DNA from: Pseudomonadota bacterium
GTDB lineage: Bacteria > Bdellovibrionota_C > UBA2361 > OMII01
NCBI GenBank assembly: GCA_027485595.1
Contig: JAIXQT010000115.1
Coordinates: 1 to 43,668 of the forward strand
Reading direction: 5' to 3'
DNA: 43,668 nt
In this document: piece after piece, positions 25,904 to 34,273 of the stretch
How positions within the stretch are numbered: position 1 is the first letter of the stretch
Layout: every line of letters begins with the position of its first letter
Made by a program: the position numbers and the translations under genes
The notes under the pieces: model-generated
Databases searched by the model: none
What the model was told of the DNA's origin: nothing
Seen by the model: only the letters and a program-made list of their open reading frames with translations

Positions 25904-26632
25904 GTGGATGGTGTCGTGAACCGTATCCTTGCAACTCTCCTTATGACATTCGGCGCCGTTTTCGGCGCGTCGACAGCGCTTGGGCAGGAATCGATATTGC
26001 AAGACCGCAACGGTGATGGGGCCGTTGAGGTTATCGCTTTTGGTGACAGTATCACCTACGGTGTCGGCGACGGGTACTCTCCGGATGAGTACGTAGAGGT
26101 GATTGCAGAGATCGGCGAACCTCGGGGGTATCCTCTCAGACTGTCATCGCTCCTTGGTGTCTCGGTGCTCAACGCGGGGGTTCCCGGTGAGGGGCTTGCG
26201 GAGGATGGTACAGAGACCGGCGTTGCTCGCTTCCCCGGTGTGGTGCTGGGCAGCGACGCTGATGTCGTTATAATTGCCGAGGGTACGAATGACGCGCAAC
26301 GACTTGTGCCGAATGACGTATTTGTCCCAGCGCTGCAAAAGGTGATTAACGTCGCAAGGGCCGACGGTCGCCAGGTGGTGCTGTCAACGTTAGCGAATCC
26401 GATCGCGTTGCGAGAGCAGTACGCCCCTTTCACCAGCAACATCTCCGATCAGATTCGAGACCTCGCCGCAATAAACTCGCTCCCAGTTGTGGACGTCCAG
26501 GCCCTCTTTCAGACTGGATGTCCCGATTATCCGAGTTGCTCCTACTACAACCGCCCCGAGGGGCTTCATCCTAATACCGTGGGGTATGACGCGATCGCGG
26601 CTGAGATGGCTCGCGTTTTGCGGGGTGGGTAA
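25904..26632 (+). CDS. secreted SGNH/GDSL-family hydrolase
   Basis: 242 residues from the ATG at 25904; a GTG at 25916 would give a cleaner signal peptide (NRILATLLMTFGAVFGASTALGQ). Block I AFGDSITYG with nucleophile Ser49, block II NAGVPGE, block III GTND (127-130) and block V EGLHPN with His222 are present. The acid normally found three residues before the His as Asp is Glu219 here. Periplasmic or secreted esterase or lipase-like enzyme, substrate unknown. It converges on the recombinase gene with a six-base gap. Confidence 0.85.
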   Translation: MDGVVNRILATLLMTFGAVFGASTALGQESILQDRNGDGAVEVIAFGDSITYGVGDGYSPDEYVEVIAEIGEPRGYPLRLSSLLGVSVLNAGVPGEGLAEDGTETGVARFPGVVLGSDADVVIIAEGTNDAQRLVPNDVFVPALQKVINVARADGRQVVLSTLANPIALREQYAPFTSNISDQIRDLAAINSLPVVDVQALFQTGCPDYPSCSYYNRPEGLHPNTVGYDAIAAEMARVLRGG

Positions 26633-26638
26633 GCGCTT

Positions 26639-27736
26639 TTACTTCTTTCGTGGTGCGTACGAGAGCTCCTTCGCTGGGCTCTCCTCAACACTAAATCTTC
26701 GCTTATCGTACCATTCCACCATCTGAATGCTTGAGTGCCGAGAGAACTCTTGCACCTCTCGATGAGGAATACCGTCAGCGAGAAGCTTTGTGATCGCGGT
26801 CGCCCGAGCAGAGTGGGGGGTAGCATGCATCCCAGCTCCGGCCGCCATGCAGTACTGCTTAAAGAGGAGGTAGAGCCCGGTGTCGGAGATCGGTTTGGTC
26901 GTTATCGTTTGACCACCCTTTCCGGTAAACCCAACGAAAAGATAGTCACCATCCATGGCACCGTGTGCCTTTCGCTCCTGAACAAGCTCCCATAGATACT
27001 CAGCGGCCCACCGTGGAATGGCCTGTTCGGCGTCCTTCTTCGCCTTCGTGTGTCGGAGGTAGAGGAAGGTGGTTCCGGAAGAGGTCTTTTTTATATCGCC
27101 GATTCGTAGGCCGACAACTTCGCTTCGGCGAAGGCCGCCACCAAAGAGGATGGCAAGGATGGCGCGGTCACGACGTCCCTTCGGTGTGGTGTGATCAGGG
27201 ATTGAAACGATCTCCATGACGAGTTCAAAGTCGATCATTTGGGTGGGGCGCTTGCGCCCGGCGTCTTTGGGGGGAGGGGGGACCCTATCAGCCTCGAATG
27301 GATTTTCACCGATGCCGAGATTGCTCGATACCAGCATCCGATATATCCGTCGCAGTGCCGCGAATTTTTTGTGGATGGTTGCGTTTGATTGCGTCGCGTC
27401 TAAGCCGTCTTTCTTTACCCCACGACCTGAGGCGCGTTCGATCGTAACGCCTCGCTCTGATGAAACTCTACCACCCATGCGAGCCATACGAGGTTTCTCG
27501 CCCGGTTTGCGCTCTAAAAACTTTCGATACGCGATGGCGTGAAGATCGGTTGCCCCGATGATAGCGTTGGCGGCTTCGAGTGTTCCTGGCTCAGCGCGAA
27601 GAAAGCGACACCATTCAGCGATGATTCCCGAGTACGTTACGCGAGTCGCTGGTGATTTGAGCGAGAGAAACGCTGAGATGCGGAGCCACACCTTGTCTGC
27701 GTTACTTGATTTTCCGCGTAGCACGAGCGAAGACAT
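26639..27736 (-). CDS. solitary tyrosine recombinase / phage-type integrase
   Basis: 365 residues. N-terminal SAM-like core-binding domain (about 10-140), then the catalytic domain with Arg203 (GGGLRRSEV), Lys231 (HTKAKKD), His308-x-x-Arg311 (PHSARATAI), His334 and nucleophile Tyr343 (VEWYDKRR). The whole active set is present, so it is probably active. Length exceeds XerC/D (about 300) because of an inserted basic stretch near 80-115. No phage, transposon or gene-cassette genes and no tRNA adjoin it. It could be the last gene of a lost element or a host recombinase. Confidence 0.88.
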   Translation of the reverse strand: MSSLVLRGKSSNADKVWLRISAFLSLKSPATRVTYSGIIAEWCRFLRAEPGTLEAANAIIGATDLHAIAYRKFLERKPGEKPRMARMGGRVSSERGVTIERASGRGVKKDGLDATQSNATIHKKFAALRRIYRMLVSSNLGIGENPFEADRVPPPPKDAGRKRPTQMIDFELVMEIVSIPDHTTPKGRRDRAILAILFGGGLRRSEVVGLRIGDIKKTSSGTTFLYLRHTKAKKDAEQAIPRWAAEYLWELVQERKAHGAMDGDYLFVGFTGKGGQTITTKPISDTGLYLLFKQYCMAAGAGMHATPHSARATAITKLLADGIPHREVQEFSRHSSIQMVEWYDKRRFSVEESPAKELSYAPRKK

Positions 27737-28002
27737 AATTTCATTGTAAGGCCTTTAGTTCCGGGTGAATAGTGCCGTTTTTATTGGTTGAAAGAGTAGC
27801 GGTGGTAGCGTTAAGGAGAGGGGAGTTTTGGAGGGAGAGGGGAAGGGGGCGTCGTTCGGAGCGTAGAGTCCCCTTTTGTGTGCGTTGTTGTTTTGATGAG
27901 CTTGGTTGAGTGTTTGGTGCGTTGTGTTTCCTTCTTTTTATTTGTGTTGCGACGCCCCTCCCGTTCTCGTTTTACGCCCCTGGCATACGAGCTCGCGACC
28001 AT

Positions 28003-28097
28003 GGGAGGGCGACCATTTCTGGTCGCCGGAAAGTCACGCATCGCTAACGATCATCGCCTCACGCAACCACTCGGCGGTCAGGAATGACCGCCCTCCC
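28003..28097. repeat. REPIN-like inverted hairpin pair 4 (ATTCCT-loop type)
   Basis: Units at 28003-28028 (plus) and 28072-28097 (minus). The left stem is GGCGACC/GGTCGCC with loop ATTTCT; the right is GGCGGTC/GACCGCC with loop ATTCCT. It is the mirror arrangement of pair 3 (left and right stem types swapped). Confidence 0.85.
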
Positions 28098-28116
28098 GGG
28101 TCACGGGTCGCACGGA

Positions 28117-28262
28117 GGGAGGGTGGCCAGCTTGTCCCTCGTAGCGGAGCGAAGTGGGATCCTGGTCGCCGTGCGGTTTCATCGTGTTGCGTAATGGGTG
28201 CGCCCGCCCCTAATCTTGTCCGTGAGACCGTGATTTCGGCGACCGAGGACGGTCGCTCTGCC
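28117..28262. repeat. REPIN-like pair 5 with one enlarged loop
   Basis: Left unit 28117-28171 begins GGGAGGGTGGCCA and closes with TGGTCGCCG, but the loop holds about 30 extra bases. Right unit 28237-28262 (minus) reads GGCAGAGCGACCGTCCTCG then GTCGCCG, with a perfect GCGACCG/CGGTCGC stem and loop TCCT. The left unit is less certain than the right. Confidence 0.55.
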
Positions 28263-28440
28263 GAGCACTGTGGCGTGATGTTTTGGTCTCTTGTGCAACC
28301 CTATCCGAACCCACGCCGACCCCTCCAAAAGTGGAAATTAAAGCTTACTAGTTTTCTAGTTCTCGTAAAGTAAGAGGTGGGTAGGGCGCCTTGGTGGGAG
28401 GTGTGTATCGCTTCGCGTATACGCATGGTAATGGTCCCTC

Positions 28441-30390
28441 ATGTACGTGCCTTATGTAATCTTAGTGCTGTTTCTTGGGTGGTGCCTCTGCTCGCGAATC
28501 CGAGTTCAGCTTTGTAATGGACTCGACGAACGGAGGCGCTTCATCGCAACAACTCTGTGTCTTGTTCCGATGGCGTGGTGCTTCGGCTACATGGCTGCCG
28601 TCACCTTGGCGTGGGTTTTTCTTCAGAGTGCGAGCCTCTTTGGTTCCTACGGGCCGGAGGTGGCGTTCGGTGCCTGGGCGGCGCTTGGTGTGCTCTTTGT
28701 GATAACGTGGCTGGGCGGGCTCGGTCGGCCCCTAGCCACCACGCTGAAACTCTCTCGCCCCCCTCTCTCGTGCGTTATGGTCGTTTTAGGGATCTGGTGT
28801 GTCGCCGGATTCTTAACCTTTGGCGTCACTACAGTTGATTCTGGAGCGATCTCCACCCCTCAGAACCTTGTTCGAGATCTCTATTCACACACTGCAATCA
28901 TCAGGTCCTTTTCGGCCGGATACAATTTTCCAACTGAGTATCCGTTCTTTCAGGGGGACGCTATTCGGTATCATTTCTTCTTTTACTTTGGAGGCGGTGT
29001 GCTGGAAGCGCTCGGAGCACCTATGTCGGTGGCGCTTAACCTCCCCTCCGCCCTGGCGTTTGGGAGTCTACTCTCTTTGGCATCTTTTATTGCCTTTCGC
29101 CTTACCGATTCGCTCGTGGCGGCCGCGTTGACGGTCGCATTCTGTTTATTTCGTAGCTCCTTAAGTTGGCTGGATTGGATTGCCGCGGTCAGACGATCCG
29201 CGGTCGAGGACAACCCCATATTTCGACAGTCCTTCTTTTATGGAGTAACGCCATATGAAGATTGGGGGATATTTTCGTTGAACGTGCATCTGAATCAACG
29301 TCATTTGATGCACGGATTGGCGTTCATGCTCGTGGTCTTGGTTTCGTGTGTCTTCACGCCAAGGCTTCGAGTTCCATTAAAGGATCGAACCTCCCTGGTC
29401 TACCTTGCTCTTGGGGTCGTCTTGGGGTGCGGTTCGTATTGGAACGGACCAGCGTTTATCACAACCATGCTGGCTCTGATTCCCCTCGTGTGTGTGGTCG
29501 ACTACAGAATGAAAGCTCTTCTTGTAGGTCTTCCAGCGGCGCTCAGTAGCGCTGTAATTGTGAGTCTGGTTACCAGCGGAGCCCTTGGGAATACCCCTTT
29601 TGAACCTGTCCTTCGGTTCGGGTTCCTCTCTGAATCGTCGGAGCCGCTTGAAGTGTTGCGATACGCGCTCTGGATATTCGGAGTTCTTCCGGTCGTCTCG
29701 CTGATCGCGGCCCGGCGTAGTGGCGTTCCTGGTGTTACTATCTGGGTTTGTGGATTGATGCCGATAGCGTTGATGTTCGTTGCTCAGGTGACCCCGGAAG
29801 CGCCGCAGGGCCACAAATTTATCAACGCCGGAACCCTATTATGGAGCATCTTGAGCGCTGGATTGGCCGCGTCCCTCCTGGGTTCTGCTCAGAGAGTTAG
29901 GCGCGTAAGCGGTCAACTCCTCATCCTTCTAATGACGATAACGGGAATAGTCGATGCGGGCGCTCTTGTAAGGCTTGGTGAGGTAAGGTTGAGCTACCCA
30001 GTTGAAGATTCAACTATTCGGTGGATTCAACACAATACGCCTCGTGATGCTATCTTTCTCTCGGGTGGCCGGGGTGACCTTGCGCCCGTTCTTGCGGGCC
30101 GTCGGCTTTTTATCGGGCCTGAGAGTTTAACTTTGGGAACTGGATATCCCCACGAGGAGCGAATCGCCTGGCTAAGAAAAGTTGTTACCCTCGAGCCATC
30201 CCAGCAGGTCATGGCACTGCGCGACCGGGGGGTCACGCACATCGCGAATGAAGTGTGTGGAGATGTGAAGGGATTGATTAGCGATCCCTGCCCCGCGCTT
30301 CCCGAGGTTGCGGTTTTGATGAGAAATCCTCTCTTGAACAATCTCTATTCATCTCCTGATACCACGGTCCTTGGCGTGCCGCGTCCTTAG
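28441..30390 (+). CDS. polytopic membrane protein, GT-C glycosyltransferase-like
   Basis: 649 residues with ten or more predicted membrane segments and a soluble C-terminal domain (about 525-649). The segment PTEYPFFQGDAIRYHFFFYFGG near 163-184 resembles the first extracytoplasmic loop of DUF2298/GT-C proteins (acidic residue followed by YH), and GHKFINAGTLLWSILSAG fits the family's late helices. The tail with LAGRRLFIGPESLTLGTG also resembles GT-C soluble ends. Probably moves sugars from a lipid carrier at the membrane; donor and acceptor are unknown. The fold call is from pattern only. There is no strong ribosome binding site before the ATG. Confidence 0.6.
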   Translation: MYVPYVILVLFLGWCLCSRIRVQLCNGLDERRRFIATTLCLVPMAWCFGYMAAVTLAWVFLQSASLFGSYGPEVAFGAWAALGVLFVITWLGGLGRPLATTLKLSRPPLSCVMVVLGIWCVAGFLTFGVTTVDSGAISTPQNLVRDLYSHTAIIRSFSAGYNFPTEYPFFQGDAIRYHFFFYFGGGVLEALGAPMSVALNLPSALAFGSLLSLASFIAFRLTDSLVAAALTVAFCLFRSSLSWLDWIAAVRRSAVEDNPIFRQSFFYGVTPYEDWGIFSLNVHLNQRHLMHGLAFMLVVLVSCVFTPRLRVPLKDRTSLVYLALGVVLGCGSYWNGPAFITTMLALIPLVCVVDYRMKALLVGLPAALSSAVIVSLVTSGALGNTPFEPVLRFGFLSESSEPLEVLRYALWIFGVLPVVSLIAARRSGVPGVTIWVCGLMPIALMFVAQVTPEAPQGHKFINAGTLLWSILSAGLAASLLGSAQRVRRVSGQLLILLMTITGIVDAGALVRLGEVRLSYPVEDSTIRWIQHNTPRDAIFLSGGRGDLAPVLAGRRLFIGPESLTLGTGYPHEERIAWLRKVVTLEPSQQVMALRDRGVTHIANEVCGDVKGLISDPCPALPEVAVLMRNPLLNNLYSSPDTTVLGVPRP

Positions 30391-30533
30391 CGACTTGGCG
30401 GTCGTCAGGATAGGGCCCGGAGTGCGGCTACGACGATTGCGTGTCGCATCCTATCTGCGGGTCGATAACCTACCAAAGATGAACTCTTACGGGGTATGGA
30501 GTCATCCGTCGAAATCAAGGTATAGAGACCTGT

Positions 30534-31286
30534 ATGAGAAGCGTTTACATTCAAAAACCGCTCGAGTTTCGTCTCGAGGTTCCACTTGAGGCAGCTATTC
30601 AGGGAGACATTGTGCCGTGCGCCGTCACTGTGAAAAATCACGGCTCGGACCCTGTGGCCCTGCCCCAGCTTTCCCTTCGCCTTGCGCTCGGTGTCCTTAA
30701 GAAAGTGAAGGCTAAGGCTGAGGATGCCTTTAGTGTTCTTGAGCGGGCAGATCTTGACCGCTCTAACGTCCTCCCTGCCGGCGGCGATCTCGTCAGTGTT
30801 TGGCAGTTTACGCTTGATCGAAATGCTCCCGTTTCAGACAAAAATCAGACCCTTTTTCTCCTGTACGGGAACGGGGAGGAGTGCGTCTCGCTCGGGCAGA
30901 TACCGCTCACCGTAAAGATGCACCCCCACGTTCGGGCCATCTTCGATACGTGCGAGACCGTTTTTAGCCTCATCAACAAGGGCGAGTCGTGGAAAGATGG
31001 TTGGACGATCGTGAAGTACAAGGCGCCAGATCTTCGAAAGTTCTCTCTCGTTGAGGAGATTCTTATCGCCGTTCGCTTCGTCGATGATTCACTTGAGCTG
31101 GTGTATACCTTCAAGGTTAAGAAGATCGACGCCACGGCGCACTCGCTTAATTTTAAGAAGGGCAAAGCTGAGGTCTCGCAAACATGGACTTCTCAGGATT
31201 ACCTCTTCGGTGGCGGATTTATTCGCCAGGAGTTTATCGAGAAGATGCTTGATGAGGCGTTCTCGGTGGTGGCTACGGGGTTTTAG
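30534..31286 (+). CDS. Spo0M/arrestin-like beta-sandwich protein
   Basis: 250 residues, no signal or membrane segment. The N-terminal half (EFRLEVPLEAAIQGDIVPCAVTVKNHGSDPV) looks like the arrestin-type beta-sandwich opening seen in Spo0M, which regulates sporulation in Bacillus. The C-terminal half is unlike anything I recognise. TATAGA just upstream (about 30520-30525) could be a -10; no ribosome binding site is clear. The 143-base gap before it holds nothing else. It converges on leuA with a repeat pair between the two stops. Function unknown. Confidence 0.55.
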   Translation: MRSVYIQKPLEFRLEVPLEAAIQGDIVPCAVTVKNHGSDPVALPQLSLRLALGVLKKVKAKAEDAFSVLERADLDRSNVLPAGGDLVSVWQFTLDRNAPVSDKNQTLFLLYGNGEECVSLGQIPLTVKMHPHVRAIFDTCETVFSLINKGESWKDGWTIVKYKAPDLRKFSLVEEILIAVRFVDDSLELVYTFKVKKIDATAHSLNFKKGKAEVSQTWTSQDYLFGGGFIRQEFIEKMLDEAFSVVATGF

Positions 31287-31301
31287 GGGACATGGAAATC
31301 C

Positions 31302-31383
31302 CGGAGGGCCCGTCTCCTGACGGGCCGGAACCCGCACCGTAACTTCCATGCATCTCCCGGCCCGTATGGATACGGCCCCTCCG
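31302..31383. repeat. REPIN-like inverted hairpin pair 6 (GGCCCGT type)
   Basis: Units at 31302-31327 (plus) and 31358-31383 (minus). The left unit is identical to the left unit at 8193-8218; the right one carries GGCCGTATCCATACGGGCC with one mispair. It lies between two convergent stop codons, where it may act as a two-way transcript end. Confidence 0.8.
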
Positions 31384-31405
31384 GATCCTGATCGTTGTCG
31401 GCCCC

Positions 31406-33112
31406 TTACGTCAACCGGTTCACCCCCGCTACCAGCGCCTCAAGTGCCGCGTACTCAGTATTGGCGTCTATTCCAACCCCGAACACCGAACGTTCGCCCG
31501 ATGAAACCTGCACGTAAGCAACTGCCTCAGCGCTAGATCCCTCTCCGCGAGAGTGTTCATGGAACGACTGAACGTCAAATGAATAGCCCAGCTGCTTAAG
31601 AGCGTTAGTGGCTGCGTCGATCGGTCCGTTGCCGGTTCCGGTAACGGTTTTCATTTCTTCGCCACGTGCGGACACCTCAAGATATGCCTTCACCTTCATC
31701 CCATCGCGGGTGAGTGTGTAGTTCTGCAGGTGAAGCTCTCCAGCTGGCTCGATGTATCGCTCGTGAAAGAGCTTCCATACGATCTCGTCCGAGAGATCCC
31801 CCTTTGGATGCGCGTCGGTCCATTCCTTCGCCATGGCGCCGACATCCGCAAGCATCGCTCGAGGAACCTCGCACCCGAATTTAGTCTCTAAACGGAACGC
31901 TGTGCCGTGCTTGCCAGATTGCCCGGTTAGTTGAATCGGCTCGTATTTCATGCCGAAGTCCTTCGGATCGACGCCAAGGTAGGGAACTCGCCATAAAGGG
32001 TCGCTTGCCTTCTTCTGATACTTGAGTCCGGGCGCGATCGCCGCTTGGTGTCCCCCTGAGAATGCCGTGAAGGCCAAATCCCCTACGACATGGCGGGATG
32101 GGACCTTCATTCCCGTGAACTTCTCGTACTGCTCCTTCATCCAAGGAATGTTGGAGAGGTCGATACCTGGATCTATCCCCTCTTTGTAGAGATTTACCGC
32201 GATGTTCACGAGGTCTAAATTGCCGGTCCTCTCTCCGTTTCCAAAGAGCGTTCCTTCAACCCGTTCTGCGCCGGCTTGAAGTCCAAGCTCGGTCGCGGCG
32301 ACGGCGGTCCCGCGGTCGTTGTGATTGTGGAGGCTTAAGATGATCTGGTCTCGCCGCTTCAGGTGTCTATTCATCCACTCAATTTGGTCGGCGTAGATGT
32401 TGGGGCGGGAGAGCTCAACCGTCGCGGGGAGGTTAATAATTACCTGTTCATGGGATCCTGGGTCCCAGGCGTTCACGACCGCGTTGCAGACCTCAAGGGC
32501 GAATTCTATCTCGGTGCCGGTAAAGCTCTCCGGCGAGAACTGCAGCTGTACCGGGAAATCGACCTTGGCAGAGAGGCGACGCACCAGCTTGGTCGATTCG
32601 ACCGCTGCTCGCATCACTTCATCCTTTGTCATTCGGAAGAAGAGCTCGCGCTGATCGATCGAGGTGGGGCGGTAGATGTGCACGATCGCCTGATGCGCCC
32701 CTTTAAGCGCCTCGAAGGTTCTCTTAATCAGTTTCTCTCGATCCGCCGTGAGAACCTGCGGGGTGATGTGTGATGGGATGTGCTTTCCCTCGATCAGCAA
32801 GCGCATGAAGTCGTACTCCTGCTGGTTCGCCGATGGGTACCCTACCTCGATCTGAGTAAAGCCTACCTTCTTGAGAACCTCAAAAAAACCGGCTTTTTCA
32901 TCGATTGTCATCGGCCGAGGGAGCGCCTGATTTCCATCGCGAAGATCGACAGCGCACCATGCAGGGGCTTTGTCGATTACCTTGTCTGGCCAGGTGCGGT
33001 CAGGGAGTTTGAGTGGAAAGCGCTCACTGTACGGGATGTACTTCCCCTGAGGTGGAGCCGTTGGTGAACGGCGTTCATTGGAGTCGTTTCTCTGAGATGC
33101 TAAGCGGTCCAT
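31406..33112 (-). CDS. leuA: 2-isopropylmalate synthase, type 2 (actinobacterial/alpha-proteobacterial form)
   Basis: 568 residues from the ATG at 33112, which has AAAGGAAAG just upstream. A TTG 11 codons earlier is less likely. Condenses acetyl-CoA with 2-ketoisovalerate, first committed step of leucine synthesis. N-terminal YIPYSERFPLKLPDRTWPDK is typical of the long type 2 enzyme. Metal/catalytic DLRDGNQAL (56-64) and HNHND (262-266) are intact, and the C-terminal regulatory domain (about 430-568), where leucine binds, is complete. It is preceded by a leader of nearly 400 bases. Confidence 0.94.
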   Translation of the reverse strand: MDRLASQRNDSNERRSPTAPPQGKYIPYSERFPLKLPDRTWPDKVIDKAPAWCAVDLRDGNQALPRPMTIDEKAGFFEVLKKVGFTQIEVGYPSANQQEYDFMRLLIEGKHIPSHITPQVLTADREKLIKRTFEALKGAHQAIVHIYRPTSIDQRELFFRMTKDEVMRAAVESTKLVRRLSAKVDFPVQLQFSPESFTGTEIEFALEVCNAVVNAWDPGSHEQVIINLPATVELSRPNIYADQIEWMNRHLKRRDQIILSLHNHNDRGTAVAATELGLQAGAERVEGTLFGNGERTGNLDLVNIAVNLYKEGIDPGIDLSNIPWMKEQYEKFTGMKVPSRHVVGDLAFTAFSGGHQAAIAPGLKYQKKASDPLWRVPYLGVDPKDFGMKYEPIQLTGQSGKHGTAFRLETKFGCEVPRAMLADVGAMAKEWTDAHPKGDLSDEIVWKLFHERYIEPAGELHLQNYTLTRDGMKVKAYLEVSARGEEMKTVTGTGNGPIDAATNALKQLGYSFDVQSFHEHSRGEGSSAEAVAYVQVSSGERSVFGVGIDANTEYAALEALVAGVNRLT

Positions 33113-33506
33113 TGTCTTTCCTTTAACCCAAAAAAGTTTCCCCAACGGCTCAACTGGCTCGCCAGAACTCTATGGTTGCCATGTGTAGATGTGATGAGAG
33201 GAGGTAGGGAGACGAACAACGCCATCTCTACAAAGCCAGCCCGCCCTCGTCAGGGCTACCGGCTTCTTCGAGTTCTAACGGCTCTGCTGAGCGATTAGAG
33301 GCTGAAAGGCCAAGCAACCCCGCGGGGCTCTCTGAGGAGCCCTCCTAGCGACAGGCTAAGTAGGGTTGCTGACTTCGTCATACCGTTTAATGTTTGCCAG
33401 AAGTCTGGTGGTGAATCAAGTGGGGAATCTAGAGGATTCAGATTCGAACAGCTGCGGTGTGTTCAGGATTGGACATTGAATTCCCCAAAATTCGACCTTG
33501 TGACGG
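33113..33506 (-). promoter_or_regulatory. long structured leader region of leuA
   Basis: No gene fits this 394-base gap. On the leuA strand it can form an ordered series of stems: GGGGAAT/ATTCCCC closing near 33421-33486; a three-way junction closed by AGCAACCC/GGGTTGCT (33313-33320 with 33363-33370) holding GGGCTC/GAGCCC (33325-33342) and TAGC/GCTA (33346-33358); CTAA..GCTC/GAGC..TTAG (33275-33298); and AAGCC/GGCTT around GCCCT/AGGGC (33233-33265). I do not recognise a T-box, SAM, TPP or B12 motif. It may be a riboswitch, an attenuator or an independent RNA. Confidence 0.4.
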
Positions 33507-34226
33507 TTATCGCGGCCCCTGACACACAAAGAACAGATCCTCGGTCTCGTCTGACGGCTTCTTGCGATCAGGATCGACGAGCGTTACACGAGTGAAGTAG
33601 TTCGAGAGCTCCTTGAGGATGGTTGGAGTGGGCACTACAAGTTCAGGGATTAACACTTCGTGATTCCGATAGAGAGCCCCCTTCTCTCTCCTGAGTAGCC
33701 GCAAATTGACGAGATAGCGATACCGTCGAACGCGCTGCACGTCGACGATTGAGATCTCGTTCTTCATTATCTCCGCGAACACGGGCTCAGTGGCATATCG
33801 CTCCATCTTTGCCTCCGTGTTGACGTCGAAGATAAAGACTCCGCCCGGATTAAGGTGTTTATGAGCGTTCGCGAACACCCGTTTCCACGCTGGGAAGCTG
33901 GTGACGTGATTAATCGTATCGAAGGGGCAGATGATAGCGTCGTATTGCTCATCGAATGAGAAGCGGGTGATGTCCCCTACTGAAACCTTTGCTTTCGGTG
34001 CCTTCTTCTTTGCCAGCTCGATCATTTTGGAGGAGAGATCGATTCCCTGCGCCTTATACCGCCGCGAGAGGATCTTGAGCATGCTTCCTGAGCCGCACCC
34101 AAGTTCGAGGAGCGTCTTTGCCCGCGGCGCATACGTTCGAAGGAGTTTTTGCAGGAAGAGCGCAACGTCTTCGCGTTGCCCAACAACCGCGTCGTAGTGA
34201 GATGCGAAGATGTCGTAAGCGTTCAT
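33507..34226 (-). CDS. class I SAM-dependent methyltransferase
   Basis: 239 residues from the ATG at 34226. The frame is open to 34325, but that would overlap the upstream ketosynthase gene. AYDIFASHYDAVVGQRED start, SAM-binding motif I LLELGCGSGSML (39-50), acidic IDLS near 62, and GDITRFSF further on. The substrate is unknown. It lies 47 bases after the FabH-like gene on the same strand, so the two may share a transcript and a pathway such as lipid or small-molecule modification. Confidence 0.85.
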   Translation of the reverse strand: MNAYDIFASHYDAVVGQREDVALFLQKLLRTYAPRAKTLLELGCGSGSMLKILSRRYKAQGIDLSSKMIELAKKKAPKAKVSVGDITRFSFDEQYDAIICPFDTINHVTSFPAWKRVFANAHKHLNPGGVFIFDVNTEAKMERYATEPVFAEIMKNEISIVDVQRVRRYRYLVNLRLLRREKGALYRNHEVLIPELVVPTPTILKELSNYFTRVTLVDPDRKKPSDETEDLFFVCQGPR

Positions 34227-34273
34227 GGACGCGATTGTAGGTGATGTGGTGTGTCGCAACAAGCGGGCGTCGA

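Larger units (their letters stand above)
27737..28440. other. gene-free stretch of 700 bases with repeats
   Basis: Between the recombinase start and the membrane-protein gene there is no credible gene; open frames here run through the hairpin repeats. 27737-28000 is purine-rich on the plus strand with no clear motif. 28003-28262 holds two REPIN-like pairs. At 28345-28377 an inverted repeat ACTAGTTTTCTAGT and flanking CTTAC/GTAAG could be an operator or hairpin before the next gene. The right end should hold the promoter of the gene at 28441. Confidence 0.6.

Noticed and set aside
27906-28373. 155-residue plus-strand frame in the gene-free region
   Set aside because: It passes through four hairpin repeat units and shows no recognisable protein features; low likelihood of coding.
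33100-33225. 41-codon frame in the leuA leader starting MALFVSLPPL and overlapping the leuA start
   Set aside because: Contains six Leu but not in a run, and lacks a proper ribosome binding site, so a classic leader peptide is not supported.
33421-33500. T-loop-like GTTCGAATC suggesting a tRNA or tmRNA
   Set aside because: The flanking bases do not form the T-arm stem, and no acceptor stem, CCA or tmRNA tag frame could be found.
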